DNA from: an uncultured bacterium
GTDB taxonomy: Bacteria; Cyanobacteriota; Vampirovibrionia; Gastranaerophilales; Gastranaerophilaceae
DNA length: 34,854 nt
Direction: 5' to 3'
Assembly (NCBI GenBank): GCA_900549855.1
Contig: URPS01000021.1
Location: 1 to 34,854 of the forward strand
This document shows, piece after piece, positions 7,472 to 15,231 of the stretch. The notes below the pieces were generated by a model. It was not told the origin of the DNA. It saw nothing but the letters and a program-made list of their open reading frames with translations, and ran no database searches. Every line of letters begins with the position of its first letter. The first letter of the stretch is position 1. Made by a program: the position numbers and the translations under genes.

Positions 7472-9016
7472 CTACCCTTCTAAAACCTCAACAAAATCGT
7501 CAGCGGAAAAGTCTTTTCCGGTTAGCTGTTTAATTAGGTCGTATTCTTCTACAGAGGCTCCGCAAGCGAAAATATTTTTGTCCATAAATTCACTACTCTT
7601 AGGGTTTTCAGTAATATTGCCCAATACAGATTTTAGGTAGTTATAAATCTGAACTTTCATAAGATTAGCTCTAAAATAATTCTGATAATAAGCCGGATGA
7701 GAAAGATAATGTGGTATTGTAGCCCATTCGTTGTCCGGTTTATTTTCTCTATTCAAATATTTTTTATTCAAATTTTGCCACAATTCAGCTGGATTTTGTT
7801 CAGGATTATTATAAATTTCACGTTCAAAATCTATGATTAACAAACTTTTGGCAACAAATGAAGCTTCGTCTTCTTTATGTGTTTCTTTGAATTTTTCAAG
7901 AACATCACTTGGTAAAATATTTGTAAGAACATTTTCTGTTTTAATTATATCGCCCATCATCATTGCAATAGCTTCCGTTACAGCTGGAGATGATGCTCGT
8001 TTGTCAAGGAATGTAAGTTCTGTAGATATTCCTAAATCGTATATGCAATGCCCCATTTCATGATTTAATGTATCAAGACTTACGACATTATTCATAAGAT
8101 TTGCAAGAATTCTGGAATCTTTTCCGGCCTCTACACCAAAGCAAAATCCGTGTGTATTTTTGCCTTTACGTGGAAATAAATCAAGAGTTAATTTTTTCTC
8201 TGCAATCATTTTTTCGACGTCATAGCCCATATTGTTATACATTGTTTTCGAAATTTCTACAATATCATTGTTTTTTAATATCTCATTGACGGCTTTTTCC
8301 GGATTGGAATCCAGAAGAAGTCCATAATGAAAAGGTTTAAGTTCTTCTACTTTAAAAAATTCTTTAAGCTCTTTTTGTTTCTTTTCAAGGATATTTTTGA
8401 TTTTATCGTTGGATTTTGAATAAACTTCATTAATCAAATTTTCCAAAAACTCAAAATCAACGTCATAATCTTCGCTAAGCTTGTATTCAAAATAGTTTTT
8501 GAACCCTTTTTTCTTGGCATAAGAATTACGCATTTTTACGAATTCTATTAAATCATTTGCAATTAAATCTCCGCCTTTAATTTTTGCTTCATAAGCTTTT
8601 TCTCTGGTTTCAGGATTGATTTCTGTTTGAATGATTTTAAAAATCTCGGTTTTAGTTACTTCTTTATCATCAATTTTAGGGATATAAGAATTAAATTTTT
8701 GCGCAATTTCGTTTTCTTTTTTTCTCAAAGCTTTTAATTCGTCACCGGTATTTAATTCTTCATCAAATTCTTTCAGCAAATCTTTAAGCTGTTTTTGTTC
8801 GTGTTTAGAGAGAGTATTTTTATCAATTTCAAGAAATCTTTTGTACATATCTTTATTTCTGAAAAGCTCTGAATATTTGTCTTGAACATCTTCATAGTTT
8901 TTTAAATTTTCCGGAGTAGAATTTGTATAAAAATCCCAACAAGACTTTTCCAGATTTATAGAAATCTTTTCCAATTCTTCACAAAATTCATCTCGTAGTT
9001 TGATAAATTCATTCAT
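7472..9016 (-). CDS. M2/M3-type zinc metallopeptidase (gluzincin)
   Basis: A 514-aa, mostly helical protein without signal peptide. The zinc site is H319-E-M-G-H323 in LDTLNHEMGHCIYDLG, with E348 in VTEAIAMMMGD as the likely third ligand, which is the gluzincin arrangement shared by thimet/PepF oligopeptidases (M3) and ACE-like M2 enzymes. The N-terminal helices with TREKAYEAKIKGGDLIANDL and MRNSYAKKKGFKNYFEYKL resemble oligopeptidase F and M2 relatives. Expected role: cleavage of cytosolic oligopeptides. Length is shorter than PepF (about 600). Shine-Dalgarno GAGGTG and a TATAAT (near 9044-9049) lie upstream. The HigA-like gene follows after 14 bases. Confidence 0.78.
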   Translation of the reverse strand: MNEFIKLRDEFCEELEKISINLEKSCWDFYTNSTPENLKNYEDVQDKYSELFRNKDMYKRFLEIDKNTLSKHEQKQLKDLLKEFDEELNTGDELKALRKKENEIAQKFNSYIPKIDDKEVTKTEIFKIIQTEINPETREKAYEAKIKGGDLIANDLIEFVKMRNSYAKKKGFKNYFEYKLSEDYDVDFEFLENLINEVYSKSNDKIKNILEKKQKELKEFFKVEELKPFHYGLLLDSNPEKAVNEILKNNDIVEISKTMYNNMGYDVEKMIAEKKLTLDLFPRKGKNTHGFCFGVEAGKDSRILANLMNNVVSLDTLNHEMGHCIYDLGISTELTFLDKRASSPAVTEAIAMMMGDIIKTENVLTNILPSDVLEKFKETHKEDEASFVAKSLLIIDFEREIYNNPEQNPAELWQNLNKKYLNRENKPDNEWATIPHYLSHPAYYQNYFRANLMKVQIYNYLKSVLGNITENPKSSEFMDKNIFACGASVEEYDLIKQLTGKDFSADDFVEVLEG

Positions 9017-9085
9017 AAAGCACCTCTCTTTTTCTTGTTGTTCAAATTATATCATATTATTTTAACATTTTGCTGTATAATATTC

Positions 9086-9420
9086 TTATCTTCTTCGCTT
9101 TATGTGGGAGATGTTACGCACGTAGGAAAGAAACAAGATTGTTTCGTTTTTCCCTCGCCCCTTGTGGGAGAGGGTAGAATTTCAAGTTAAGAGCTATGCT
9201 CGAAACTTAGAAATTCGGGTGAGGGGTAGTCTTAAAAAATACTTTAATAATAACTATTAAGTTTAATATTATTACTGCTATAATACCCCTCACCCGCATT
9301 CGTAACTTTCGCACAGCTCAAGAACGACTGCTCCCTCGCCCACAAGGGGCGAGGGAGACTAAAGTGGTTTAGTAACTTTCCTACGTGCGTAGCACCTCCC
9401 ACAAGGGGCGAAGGGGATTA
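9086..9420. repeat. 335-bp near-palindromic intergenic element (MITE-like)
   Basis: The two halves are reverse complements. GTGGGAGATGTTACGCACG near 9104 mirrors CGTGCGTAGCACCTCCCAC near 9394, and the stretches around 9158-9182 and 9344-9357 (CTCGCCCCTTGTGGG type) mirror each other too. The arms also share GGGTGAGGGGTA/TACCCCTCACCC around an AT-rich centre (9240-9283). A partial direct copy of the right end (AAAGTGATTTAGTA...CTACGTGCATAGCA) follows at 9420-9450. No ORF is present. GC content is higher than in the surroundings. It behaves like a non-autonomous mobile repeat or a very large hairpin. Target-site duplications could not be made out. Confidence 0.7.
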
Positions 9421-9478
9421 AAGTGATTTAGTATTCTACGTGCATAGCATGAGTGGTAAGAAAATGGAGGTATCGGAA

Positions 9479-9928
9479 ATGAGTATCAAATCTTGGACAG
9501 ATTATTTTTTAGATATGGCAAAAACTTGTTCTTCTCGTTCAAATTGCTTAAGAGCTCAAGTCGGTGCAGTTATTGTGGGTGCTGACAAGAAGATTAAAGC
9601 AACGGGTTATAACGGTACACCTTCTAAGGTTGAATCTTGTTATGAGCGTGGTGAATGTTATCGTATAAAAAACAATATTCCATCCGGTACTTGCTACGAA
9701 ACTTGTCGTTCTATTCATGCTGAACAAAATGCTATAATTCAAGCCGGACAAGATAGATGTATGGGCGCATCTATGTATATCTACGGACATAATTTTATTT
9801 GTATTTTGTGCAAAAGATTTATTGTTCAATCAGGAATTGTTGATGTTTATTTGAAAAAAGACGATAATGCACCGATTGTTTACGTATCAGTTGATGATAT
9901 AAGAAAAGAGTTAGAAGACCAACAGTAG
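9479..9928 (+). CDS. dCMP/cytidine deaminase family protein (ComEB-like)
   Basis: A 149-aa zinc deaminase. The catalytic H80-A-E82 is in IHAEQNAIIQAG and the second zinc motif C108-I-L-C111 in GHNFICILCKRF. The C-rich insert GTPSKVESCYERGECYR is typical of dCMP deaminases, which convert dCMP to dUMP for thymidylate supply. The proline that normally precedes the first cysteine of the CxxC pair is replaced by Phe-Ile. The start chosen is the ATG with GGAGG 8 bases upstream; an ATG 13 codons earlier has no ribosome site and lies in the flanking repeat. Convergent with the UDP-glucose dehydrogenase gene. Confidence 0.88.
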   Translation: MSIKSWTDYFLDMAKTCSSRSNCLRAQVGAVIVGADKKIKATGYNGTPSKVESCYERGECYRIKNNIPSGTCYETCRSIHAEQNAIIQAGQDRCMGASMYIYGHNFICILCKRFIVQSGIVDVYLKKDDNAPIVYVSVDDIRKELEDQQ

Positions 9929-9936
9929 GACTAATT

Positions 9937-11238
9937 TTAAACTTTTCCTATTTGATAGCATTCAAACCCACGTTCTTGCAGCCTTTTTTTGTCGTATTGA
10001 TTTCTACCGTCAAAAATAATCGGTAGTTTTAATGTATTTTTTATTTTGTCAAAATCAGGACGTCTGAATTCGTTCCATTCTGTTAATAATAACAACGCAT
10101 CAGCATTTTCTAGAGCATCATAAGATAATTTTGAATATGCTATTCTATCTCCAAAATAAATTTTTGCAGTTTCCATTGCTTTTGGATCATACGCTTGAAT
10201 TTTAGCACCACGTTTTAATAATTCTTCTATGATGGTGATTGATGGAGCTTCTCTCATGTCGTTAGTACGAGGTTTGAACGCAAGTCCCCACACTGCAAAA
10301 GTTTTGCCACTCAAGTCTTTGCCAAATCGTTTAACGATTTTTTCTATGTATAGCAATCTTTGTTGCTGATTAGTTTTATTGGCAGCAGCAACAATATTCA
10401 TATCACATCCGTTTACGCTTCCGGTTTTGATAAGGGCTTTTACGTCTTTTGGAAAACAACTTCCGCCATATCCAAGTCCTGCAAATAAAAATTTGTTACC
10501 GATTCTGGAGTCTGTAGTCATGCCTATTCTTACCATTTCTGCATCAGCTCCGACTTTTTCGCATAGGTTTGCAATTTCGTTTGCGTAAGAAATTTTTACG
10601 GCTAAAAATGAATTTGCAGCGTATTTAGTCATTTCAGCAGATTTAACATCCATTACTATCACTCTGTTACCGGTTCTGAAAAAAGGAGCGTATATTTCTT
10701 GCATAATCTGTGTTGCTCTATCAGAATTTGAGCCGATGATAACCCTATCCGGTGATAAAAAATCATCAACGGCATTGCCTTGCTTTAAGAATTCCGGATT
10801 GGAAACAATATCAAAATCTTGATTTGTGTATTGCTTGATGAGTTTGGTAACTTTTTCTGCCGTACCGACCGGAACGGTTGATTTGTTGACGATAACTTTA
10901 TAACTATTCATAGATTTTGCAATATCTTTTATTACATCAAAAACATATTGTAAATCAGCAGAGCCGTCTTCTCCTAGTGGAGTTCCAACTGCAATAAAAC
11001 ATACAAGGGATTCTTCAACGGCTGTTTTTAGGTTGCTGGAAAATGATAATCTGCCTTCTGTAACGTTAGACTTTACGAGTTCTTCCAGCCCTGGTTCGTA
11101 GATTGGAATTATGCCATTTTTAAGTTGATTAAGCTTTTCTTCATTGTTGTCAATGCAGATGACACGGTTTCCCATATCCGCAAGACAGGCTCCAGCTACA
11201 AGTCCTACATATCCTGTTCCAATCACACAAATTTTCAT
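9937..11238 (-). CDS. ugd: UDP-glucose 6-dehydrogenase
   Basis: A 433-aa enzyme oxidising UDP-glucose to UDP-glucuronate with two NAD+, supplying polysaccharide and envelope sugars. The Rossmann motif GTGYVGLV is at residues 7-14, NKSTVPVGT at 118-126, and the catalytic cysteine C261 in GYGGSCFPKDV. The C-terminal UDP-binding domain contains WGLAFKPRTNDMREAP. Length is normal. The start at 11238 gives the classical MKICVIGTGYVG and has AGGAG about 10 bases upstream; an in-frame ATG 14 codons earlier would add an atypical extension. No other sugar gene is adjacent. Confidence 0.95.
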   Translation of the reverse strand: MKICVIGTGYVGLVAGACLADMGNRVICIDNNEEKLNQLKNGIIPIYEPGLEELVKSNVTEGRLSFSSNLKTAVEESLVCFIAVGTPLGEDGSADLQYVFDVIKDIAKSMNSYKVIVNKSTVPVGTAEKVTKLIKQYTNQDFDIVSNPEFLKQGNAVDDFLSPDRVIIGSNSDRATQIMQEIYAPFFRTGNRVIVMDVKSAEMTKYAANSFLAVKISYANEIANLCEKVGADAEMVRIGMTTDSRIGNKFLFAGLGYGGSCFPKDVKALIKTGSVNGCDMNIVAAANKTNQQQRLLYIEKIVKRFGKDLSGKTFAVWGLAFKPRTNDMREAPSITIIEELLKRGAKIQAYDPKAMETAKIYFGDRIAYSKLSYDALENADALLLLTEWNEFRRPDFDKIKNTLKLPIIFDGRNQYDKKRLQERGFECYQIGKV

Positions 11239-11282
11239 AATTACAAATCTCCTGTAACCATTATAATTTAAAAAGAGCATAT

Positions 11283-11331
11283 TAAAAGCACTAAAAAAGA
11301 GCCTTTCGGCTCTTGATTTTAAATGGTGGAC
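11283..11331. repeat. 49-bp direct repeat, left copy, bounding an accessory island
   Basis: Matches 16197-16245 in 48 of 49 positions (one G/A change). Read on the minus strand it is GGTCCACCA, then a short spacer and the hairpin AAGAGCCGAAAGGCTCTT with a T-run. That is the layout of a tRNA or tmRNA 3' end followed by its terminator. The real tRNA-Ala at 16352 ends in the same way. No intact tRNA precedes this copy. It may be an attachment-site remnant. Confidence 0.65.
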
Positions 11332-11507
11332 CTTGACATACGACTTAAAACTCCAAATTGCTAAAATCGCCTGATAGCATAGGATTGAAGTATGTCAGAA
11401 ATCTGCAATTTTTAGGTTTGAAGTTTAGAAAAATTTTGTGTAAAAAAATGTAGGTCTTGAAAATAGTAATAGTTCGAATTTTAAAAACTTATAAATAATA
11501 CATATAA

Positions 11508-11536
11508 ATAACGAAGGGAGTGCATCCCTTCGTTAT
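11508..11536 (-). terminator. terminator hairpin of the 302-aa gene
   Basis: ATAACGAAGGGA and TCCCTTCGTTAT form a perfect 12-bp stem with a 5-base loop and overlap the stop codon at 11533. The tail on the minus strand is TTATATG, so the U-tract is weak. Confidence 0.55.
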
Positions 11537-12441
11537 ATTCTTGTTACCTTATATTTTGCAAGTAGTTCTGGTTTTTCTTCAATAAAGTCATTTACTTTAG
11601 CTTTAGAACACTTGTAAATATTTCTAAGGTCTTTTTTATTAACTTTCACTTTTCCGTTTTTGAGGACTCTAACTAATCTTGAACCCATTGAAATATGTAA
11701 TTCTTCGTAGTAAGGCAACATAACAATATCATAAAACTTCTCATAGTTAGATATTGTTGTTTTTACTACAATATTTTTCGGAACAAGTAATATAGGCTTT
11801 CCATTATATAATGGCAATTTAGCGTTACGTTTTGTCCAAATTCCGTCTTCAGCGTTCCAGTAGTAGTTTGAAGTTATATCTTGATATGGAATATTATATT
11901 CTAGACACTGACGTTCTGTATATTCAATAAGTTTACCTCGTATAATATTAGTTGTTATATCAGAAATTTTATCAGCTCCAATGCCTTCAATCAATAATTC
12001 ACAATCAGATAAATCTTTTAAGTAACCTGTTTGAGCAGCTCTACTATTTTTTAACTTGTTTAGTAATATTTTTGCCTGTTCTTTACCAATTCCGCAACCG
12101 TCTGGTTTTCCTGAAGATACACCTAAATGAGTTTCATTCGGTTCTCCCAGTCTGCTGAGCAATTTATATGCTGTTATTGTGTCATTATTTTTAATAGCAG
12201 TCATAATTCTTTCAAAAAAGTCTACTATTAAGTTATTAGAGTCTGCATACCACTCTCCGGATTTAATTGAAATAGAATATGGATCAATATACATAGGTAA
12301 GTCAGCATTTAGTGGAATATTGACAAAATCTAATCGTTCCTCATGCTCTTTTATACCAAAGTAATCTTTGAACAAGATAATTTTTTCTGAATTTTCATAC
12401 AAGTTACTACTTGGATGTGATGTAAAATTTTGGTCAATCAT
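11533..12441 (-). CDS. conserved-looking protein of unknown function in the accessory island
   Basis: A 302-aa soluble protein I cannot assign with confidence. It shows ordered blocks: NIPLNADLPMYIDPYSI (about 40-58), ETHLGVSSGKPDGCGIGKEQ (about 103-123), ELLIEGIGADKISDITTNII (about 147-167), GKPILLVPKNIVVKT, and a basic C-terminal tail rich in KV.K. These are glycine- and acid-rich like an enzyme, and the D...ISD..TN / P.LLVPK pattern could belong to a nuclease fold, but I cannot point to a catalytic set. No signal peptide or membrane segment. It lies in an island with Fic, DUF3800 and Mrr proteins, so a role in defence or stress is an inference. The start has only AGGA about 12 bases upstream. 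Confidence 0.6.
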   Translation of the reverse strand: MIDQNFTSHPSSNLYENSEKIILFKDYFGIKEHEERLDFVNIPLNADLPMYIDPYSISIKSGEWYADSNNLIVDFFERIMTAIKNNDTITAYKLLSRLGEPNETHLGVSSGKPDGCGIGKEQAKILLNKLKNSRAAQTGYLKDLSDCELLIEGIGADKISDITTNIIRGKLIEYTERQCLEYNIPYQDITSNYYWNAEDGIWTKRNAKLPLYNGKPILLVPKNIVVKTTISNYEKFYDIVMLPYYEELHISMGSRLVRVLKNGKVKVNKKDLRNIYKCSKAKVNDFIEEKPELLAKYKVTRI

Positions 12442-12519
12442 TTTTATAGATTTCCTTTGACGATTTTACACAAGCAACAAAGCTCGTCTTTACTTTGTTA
12501 CCACACCCCTTAAATCTAT

Positions 12520-12576
12520 TTACATTTCTTCATGAAAAACCATGCGCCTACTTGTCATGGGCATGAAAGTATGTAA
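12520..12576. other. 57-nt nested hairpin upstream of the 302-aa gene
   Basis: TTACATTTCTTCATG and CATGAAAGTATGTAA pair at 13 of 15 positions, with an inner CCATG/CATGG helix. It lies 79 bases before the 302-aa start and after the 45-aa gene. It may be a leader structure, an antisense RNA or a protein-binding site. There is no T-run, so it is unlikely to be a terminator. Confidence 0.4.
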
Positions 12577-12593
12577 TAATGTTTTTAAGGAAA

Positions 12594-12609
12594 GGGGCAT
12601 TTCTGCCCC
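12594..12609 (-). terminator. possible weak terminator after the 45-aa gene
   Basis: GGGGCA/TGCCCC with a 4-base loop. On the minus strand the tail is TTTCCTT. It sits 30 bases after the stop of the small gene. Confidence 0.4.
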
Positions 12610-12638
12610 AAATAAGAAGGATTTTACGTGCTGTATAT

Positions 12639-12776
12639 TTATGCGGCACGTCTTTTTTTAATTGGGAATTTCCAACATTTTCCTGTTGAGAAAATTATTT
12701 TTCCCTTGTAATTACGCCAATTTGTAACCATGTACAAAATGCCATCTTCTTCTGTGATAAATCTGATTTTTATCAT
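12639..12776 (-). CDS. 45-aa basic micro-protein
   Basis: A short open frame with a near-perfect Shine-Dalgarno AGGAGG 6 bases before its ATG, one of the best ribosome sites in the window, which is the main reason to call it a gene. The product begins MIKIRFITEEDGILYMVTNW and ends KFPIKKRRAA, with a net positive charge. It resembles small beta-strand proteins (alternating IRF-ILYMV-IIFS) and has no signal peptide. It lies upstream of the 302-aa gene on the same strand with structured spacers between. I do not recognise a family. It could be a leader peptide or a small effector or antitoxin. Confidence 0.6.
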   Translation of the reverse strand: MIKIRFITEEDGILYMVTNWRNYKGKIIFSTGKCWKFPIKKRRAA

Positions 12777-13015
12777 TAAAACCTCCTACCACCTAACCAT
12801 TACGACTATTAGGTTATCTATGCTGCATTTCCCAGCTCTTTGTTAGAATAGATTTTCACCATATCTCTAATCGTTATTCTAATAATATCGCATGTTTTAG
12901 TAAAAGTCAACTCTCATATTATAAAAAATGTGTTATTTTAATAATAAGGAATATTCATGCTTGTATTTTATTATTTTTTTGATAATATACTAGCGAGAGA
13001 GAGAAAATAAATACA
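12777..13015. other. intergenic region with two inverted repeats and divergent promoters
   Basis: Between the 45-aa gene (minus) and fic (plus). ACCTAA/TTAGGT at 12791-12814 lies directly upstream of the ribosome site of the small gene. TTAGAATA/TATTCTAA at 12843-12882 lies further out and could be an operator. On the plus strand TATACT about 25 bases before the fic start is a possible -10 box. No clear -35 box was found. Confidence 0.4.
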
Positions 13016-14143
13016 ATGAAAGAACAGGAATTTATAGCAGGCGAGCTAATTAGCGTTGGCAATTTTGAAGCTTTTTTACCTAATCCAATAAATCATGAAT
13101 TTCACCTACATAATAACAAAACTTTAATTTTACTTGAACAGGCATCTACAATTCTAGGCAAATTGAATTATTTGTGTGAAAAACTTCCTTTAAACATGTA
13201 TATTTCAATGCTCATACTGATAGAAGCTTTGAATTCAAGTGCGATAGAAGGAACACATGCTAGTGCAGAAGAAGTTTTAAGCACCGAAAAAAAGAGTGCT
13301 GATAGTCAAGTAATAGAAAATCTGTTTGACACTATAAATACATATTATAGTGGTAAGTGTAGAAATAATAGTGTTACAACTTTAGCAACTATTGAAGATA
13401 TAAACAAACGTCTTTTTAAGAATGTGAAAAACAAAAATAACACTGGTAAAGTTCGAAAGGGGCAAAATTTTATAGGCGGTAGTAGTGAACTAAGTGCTCT
13501 ATATGTACCACCTCCTGCAGAATATCTACAAGATTTATTACAAGATTTAGAAGATTTTTGGGAAAATTCAAAACTATACATTCCAAATCTTATCAAAATA
13601 GCAATATATCATTATCAGTTTGAGACAATACACCCATTTAATGATGGAAATGGTAGAACTGGTAGACTCTTAATTAACTTACAAATGAAAGAAAAAAATA
13701 TTCTTAATTTTCCAGTATTATGCTTATCAAAATATTGGGGCAAAAATAAAGGGTTATATTATGATGCACTAACTAATGTCAGATTTTCAAATGATATAGA
13801 GCATTGGATTCGTTTTTTTCTGGAATCACTTACAAAAACAATAGAAGAACAAATTAAAACTATAACAGAGATAGATACTTTTTATTCTAAATGTATAAGA
13901 AGTATAGAGTCAAATATAAAAACCTATTCAAAACACAAAGAATTGCTAGAAGAATTATTAAAAAGACCTACTATAACCATAAGTCGTGCTATGGATATTC
14001 TTGACATTTCATATCAAAATGCAAATAAAATTGTACAAGATTTGGTAGGGTTAGAAATATTGAAAGCTAAAAATAATAATAAACGCAATAGGGTTTTTGA
14101 ACTTTGTGGATATTATGACTTAATTTTTAAAGGAGTGCTCTAA
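13016..14143 (+). CDS. Fic-domain protein, probable AMP-transferase with built-in inhibitory helix
   Basis: A 375-aa Fic/DOC-superfamily protein. The catalytic loop HPFNDGNGRTGR is at residues 206-217 and matches the active consensus HPFx(D/E)GNGRxxR. An N-terminal SSAIEG (residues 74-79) matches the inhibitory (S/T)xxxE(G/N) motif of class II Fic proteins, in which the glutamate blocks ATP binding. The C-terminus (about 300-375, ISRAMDILDISYQNANKIVQ) looks like a winged helix, as in Fic proteins that also bind DNA. Such enzymes transfer AMP to Ser/Thr/Tyr of targets; targets of this type are mostly unknown. No clear Shine-Dalgarno; a GA-rich GAGAGAGAG lies about 13 bases upstream. First of two plus-strand genes in the island. 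Confidence 0.9.
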   Translation: MKEQEFIAGELISVGNFEAFLPNPINHEFHLHNNKTLILLEQASTILGKLNYLCEKLPLNMYISMLILIEALNSSAIEGTHASAEEVLSTEKKSADSQVIENLFDTINTYYSGKCRNNSVTTLATIEDINKRLFKNVKNKNNTGKVRKGQNFIGGSSELSALYVPPPAEYLQDLLQDLEDFWENSKLYIPNLIKIAIYHYQFETIHPFNDGNGRTGRLLINLQMKEKNILNFPVLCLSKYWGKNKGLYYDALTNVRFSNDIEHWIRFFLESLTKTIEEQIKTITEIDTFYSKCIRSIESNIKTYSKHKELLEELLKRPTITISRAMDILDISYQNANKIVQDLVGLEILKAKNNNKRNRVFELCGYYDLIFKGVL

Positions 14144-14206
14144 AATATACTTAATTTTGTGTATAACACGAATTTTGACAAGTCAGTAGCTTTCTTTCTT
14201 TTATTG

Positions 14207-14212
14207 TATAAT
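14207..14212 (+). promoter_or_regulatory. -10 box of the DUF3800 gene
   Basis: TATAAT 15-18 bases before the candidate starts. No good -35 at 16-18 bp; TTGACA at about 14174 is too far away. It suggests separate transcription from fic. Confidence 0.45.
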
Positions 14213-14226
14213 TAGAATAGGGGGAT

Positions 14227-14973
14227 GTGTTGAAACATTATATTTTTGCAGATGAAAGTAATACTGACAAAGCAAGATATATGTTGATTGGTGGGATTTG
14301 GGTTGATGAAATTACACTAAAAAATGTAATCAATGAATGTCGAAGTTTTAAACGTGCAAACAACTGGGGTGAGGCTACGAAGTTTAATTGGAAAAATCTT
14401 TCTAAAAAAACGCTTCCTCAATATTGTGAGTTTATAGATATCTTTTTTAGGTTTAATTTACAGTTCAATTGTATTATTATTGATCGCAAAGAAATTAACT
14501 TAAAAGCTAATGAAAACAAAGACCCAGAGTTAGGGTTTTATAAATTTTATTATCAACTTTTAAGACAAAATTCTAAAAAAGATGTTCCGTATTATATATA
14601 TTTAGATAGAAGAAATAATAGTGAGCCTACTCGCTTAGATACATTGAAAACTTTTCTTAAAAAAGATAATCATAAAACTAATTGGTTTAGTGGTGTTACA
14701 ACTGATAAAGGTATTGATGTTAAAGCATTAGAATTTGTTAATTCAAATACCTATGAATTGATACAATTTGCAGATTTATTAATGGGTGCTATTGGTTTTC
14801 ATTATAATAAAAGAAATCTAGCACCAGATGCCAGCCGACACAAACTGGCTTTTGCTGATTATTTATCAAGAAAAATTAACAAAAAAGATTTGGTATTTAG
14901 TACAGGACGTAATGGTTATAAAAATTTGAATTTATGGCTGTTTAAATCTAATAAAATTTTGACAAAAAATTAA
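14227..14973 (+). CDS. DUF3800 protein (predicted RNase H-like nuclease fold)
   Basis: A 248-aa protein that opens with the hallmark YIFADES of DUF3800, followed by LIGGIWV, a central GFYKFYYQLL, IYLDRR and the late ELIQFADLLMGAI block. The acidic residues in DES, YLD and QFADLL are the positions proposed to form an RNase H-like metal site in this family. Biochemistry is largely unknown, and members are frequent in mobile and defence regions. The start is uncertain: GTG at 14227 lies only 2 bases after GGGGG, whereas TTG at 14230 (giving MKHYIF) has a better spacing of 5. It is 83 bases after fic with its own -10 box. The stop codon is inside a branched RNA-like fold. Confidence 0.85.
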   Translation: MLKHYIFADESNTDKARYMLIGGIWVDEITLKNVINECRSFKRANNWGEATKFNWKNLSKKTLPQYCEFIDIFFRFNLQFNCIIIDRKEINLKANENKDPELGFYKFYYQLLRQNSKKDVPYYIYLDRRNNSEPTRLDTLKTFLKKDNHKTNWFSGVTTDKGIDVKALEFVNSNTYELIQFADLLMGAIGFHYNKRNLAPDASRHKLAFADYLSRKINKKDLVFSTGRNGYKNLNLWLFKSNKILTKN

Positions 14974-15048
14974 GGTCAATACACCTACATATTCCTTAAA
15001 TCTAAGGACCTTGGAATCATCCAAGGAATTCGGTAGTAATGACCTTAA
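14970..15048 (+). ncRNA. branched RNA-like structure (three-way junction)
   Basis: TTAAGGTCA (14970-14978) pairs perfectly with TGACCTTAA (15040-15048) and encloses two hairpins: CCTTA-AATC-TAAGG (14994-15007) and CCTTGG-AATCAT-CCAAGG (15009-15026). There is no U-tract after it, so it is not an ordinary terminator. It begins at the DUF3800 stop codon and precedes a 26-aa ORF. It could be a 3'-end stabiliser, a cis-regulator of the small ORF or a small RNA. I know no matching family. Confidence 0.5.
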
Positions 15049-15092
15049 CTATATTATGTACTATAAATGAATTTTTTACAAGTATTTTTATT

Positions 15093-15115
15093 TAAATTTA
15101 TATAAATTTAAGGAG
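15093..15115 (+). promoter_or_regulatory. perfect palindrome abutting a strong ribosome site
   Basis: TAAATTTATATAAATTTA (15093-15110) is a perfect 18-bp palindrome joined directly to AGGAG (15111-15115), which is 5 bases from the ATG of the 26-aa ORF. It may be an operator, or an RNA hairpin that affects access to the ribosome site. Confidence 0.5.
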
Positions 15116-15120
15116 TTTAT

Positions 15121-15201
15121 ATGTACAATTTTCCAAATTTTGACAATTATACACGTTTTATTATGATTAGTGAGTTAGTGCGTGATATTGAGAGTGGTTA
15201 A
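15121..15201 (+). CDS. 26-aa micro-ORF with a strong ribosome-binding site
   Basis: ATG to TAA encodes a 26-residue peptide beginning MYNFPNFDNYTRFIMISELV and ending RDIESG. AAGGAG lies 5 bases upstream. It is aromatic at the N-terminus and amphipathic later, without a clear membrane segment. It is short, but the ribosome site and flanking RNA structures argue for translation. It may be a leader peptide or small toxin-like peptide. It converges on the Mrr gene. Function unknown. Confidence 0.45.
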   Translation: MYNFPNFDNYTRFIMISELVRDIESG

Positions 15202-15231
15202 AGTACTTAAAATAAAAAATTCAAACTTAAG

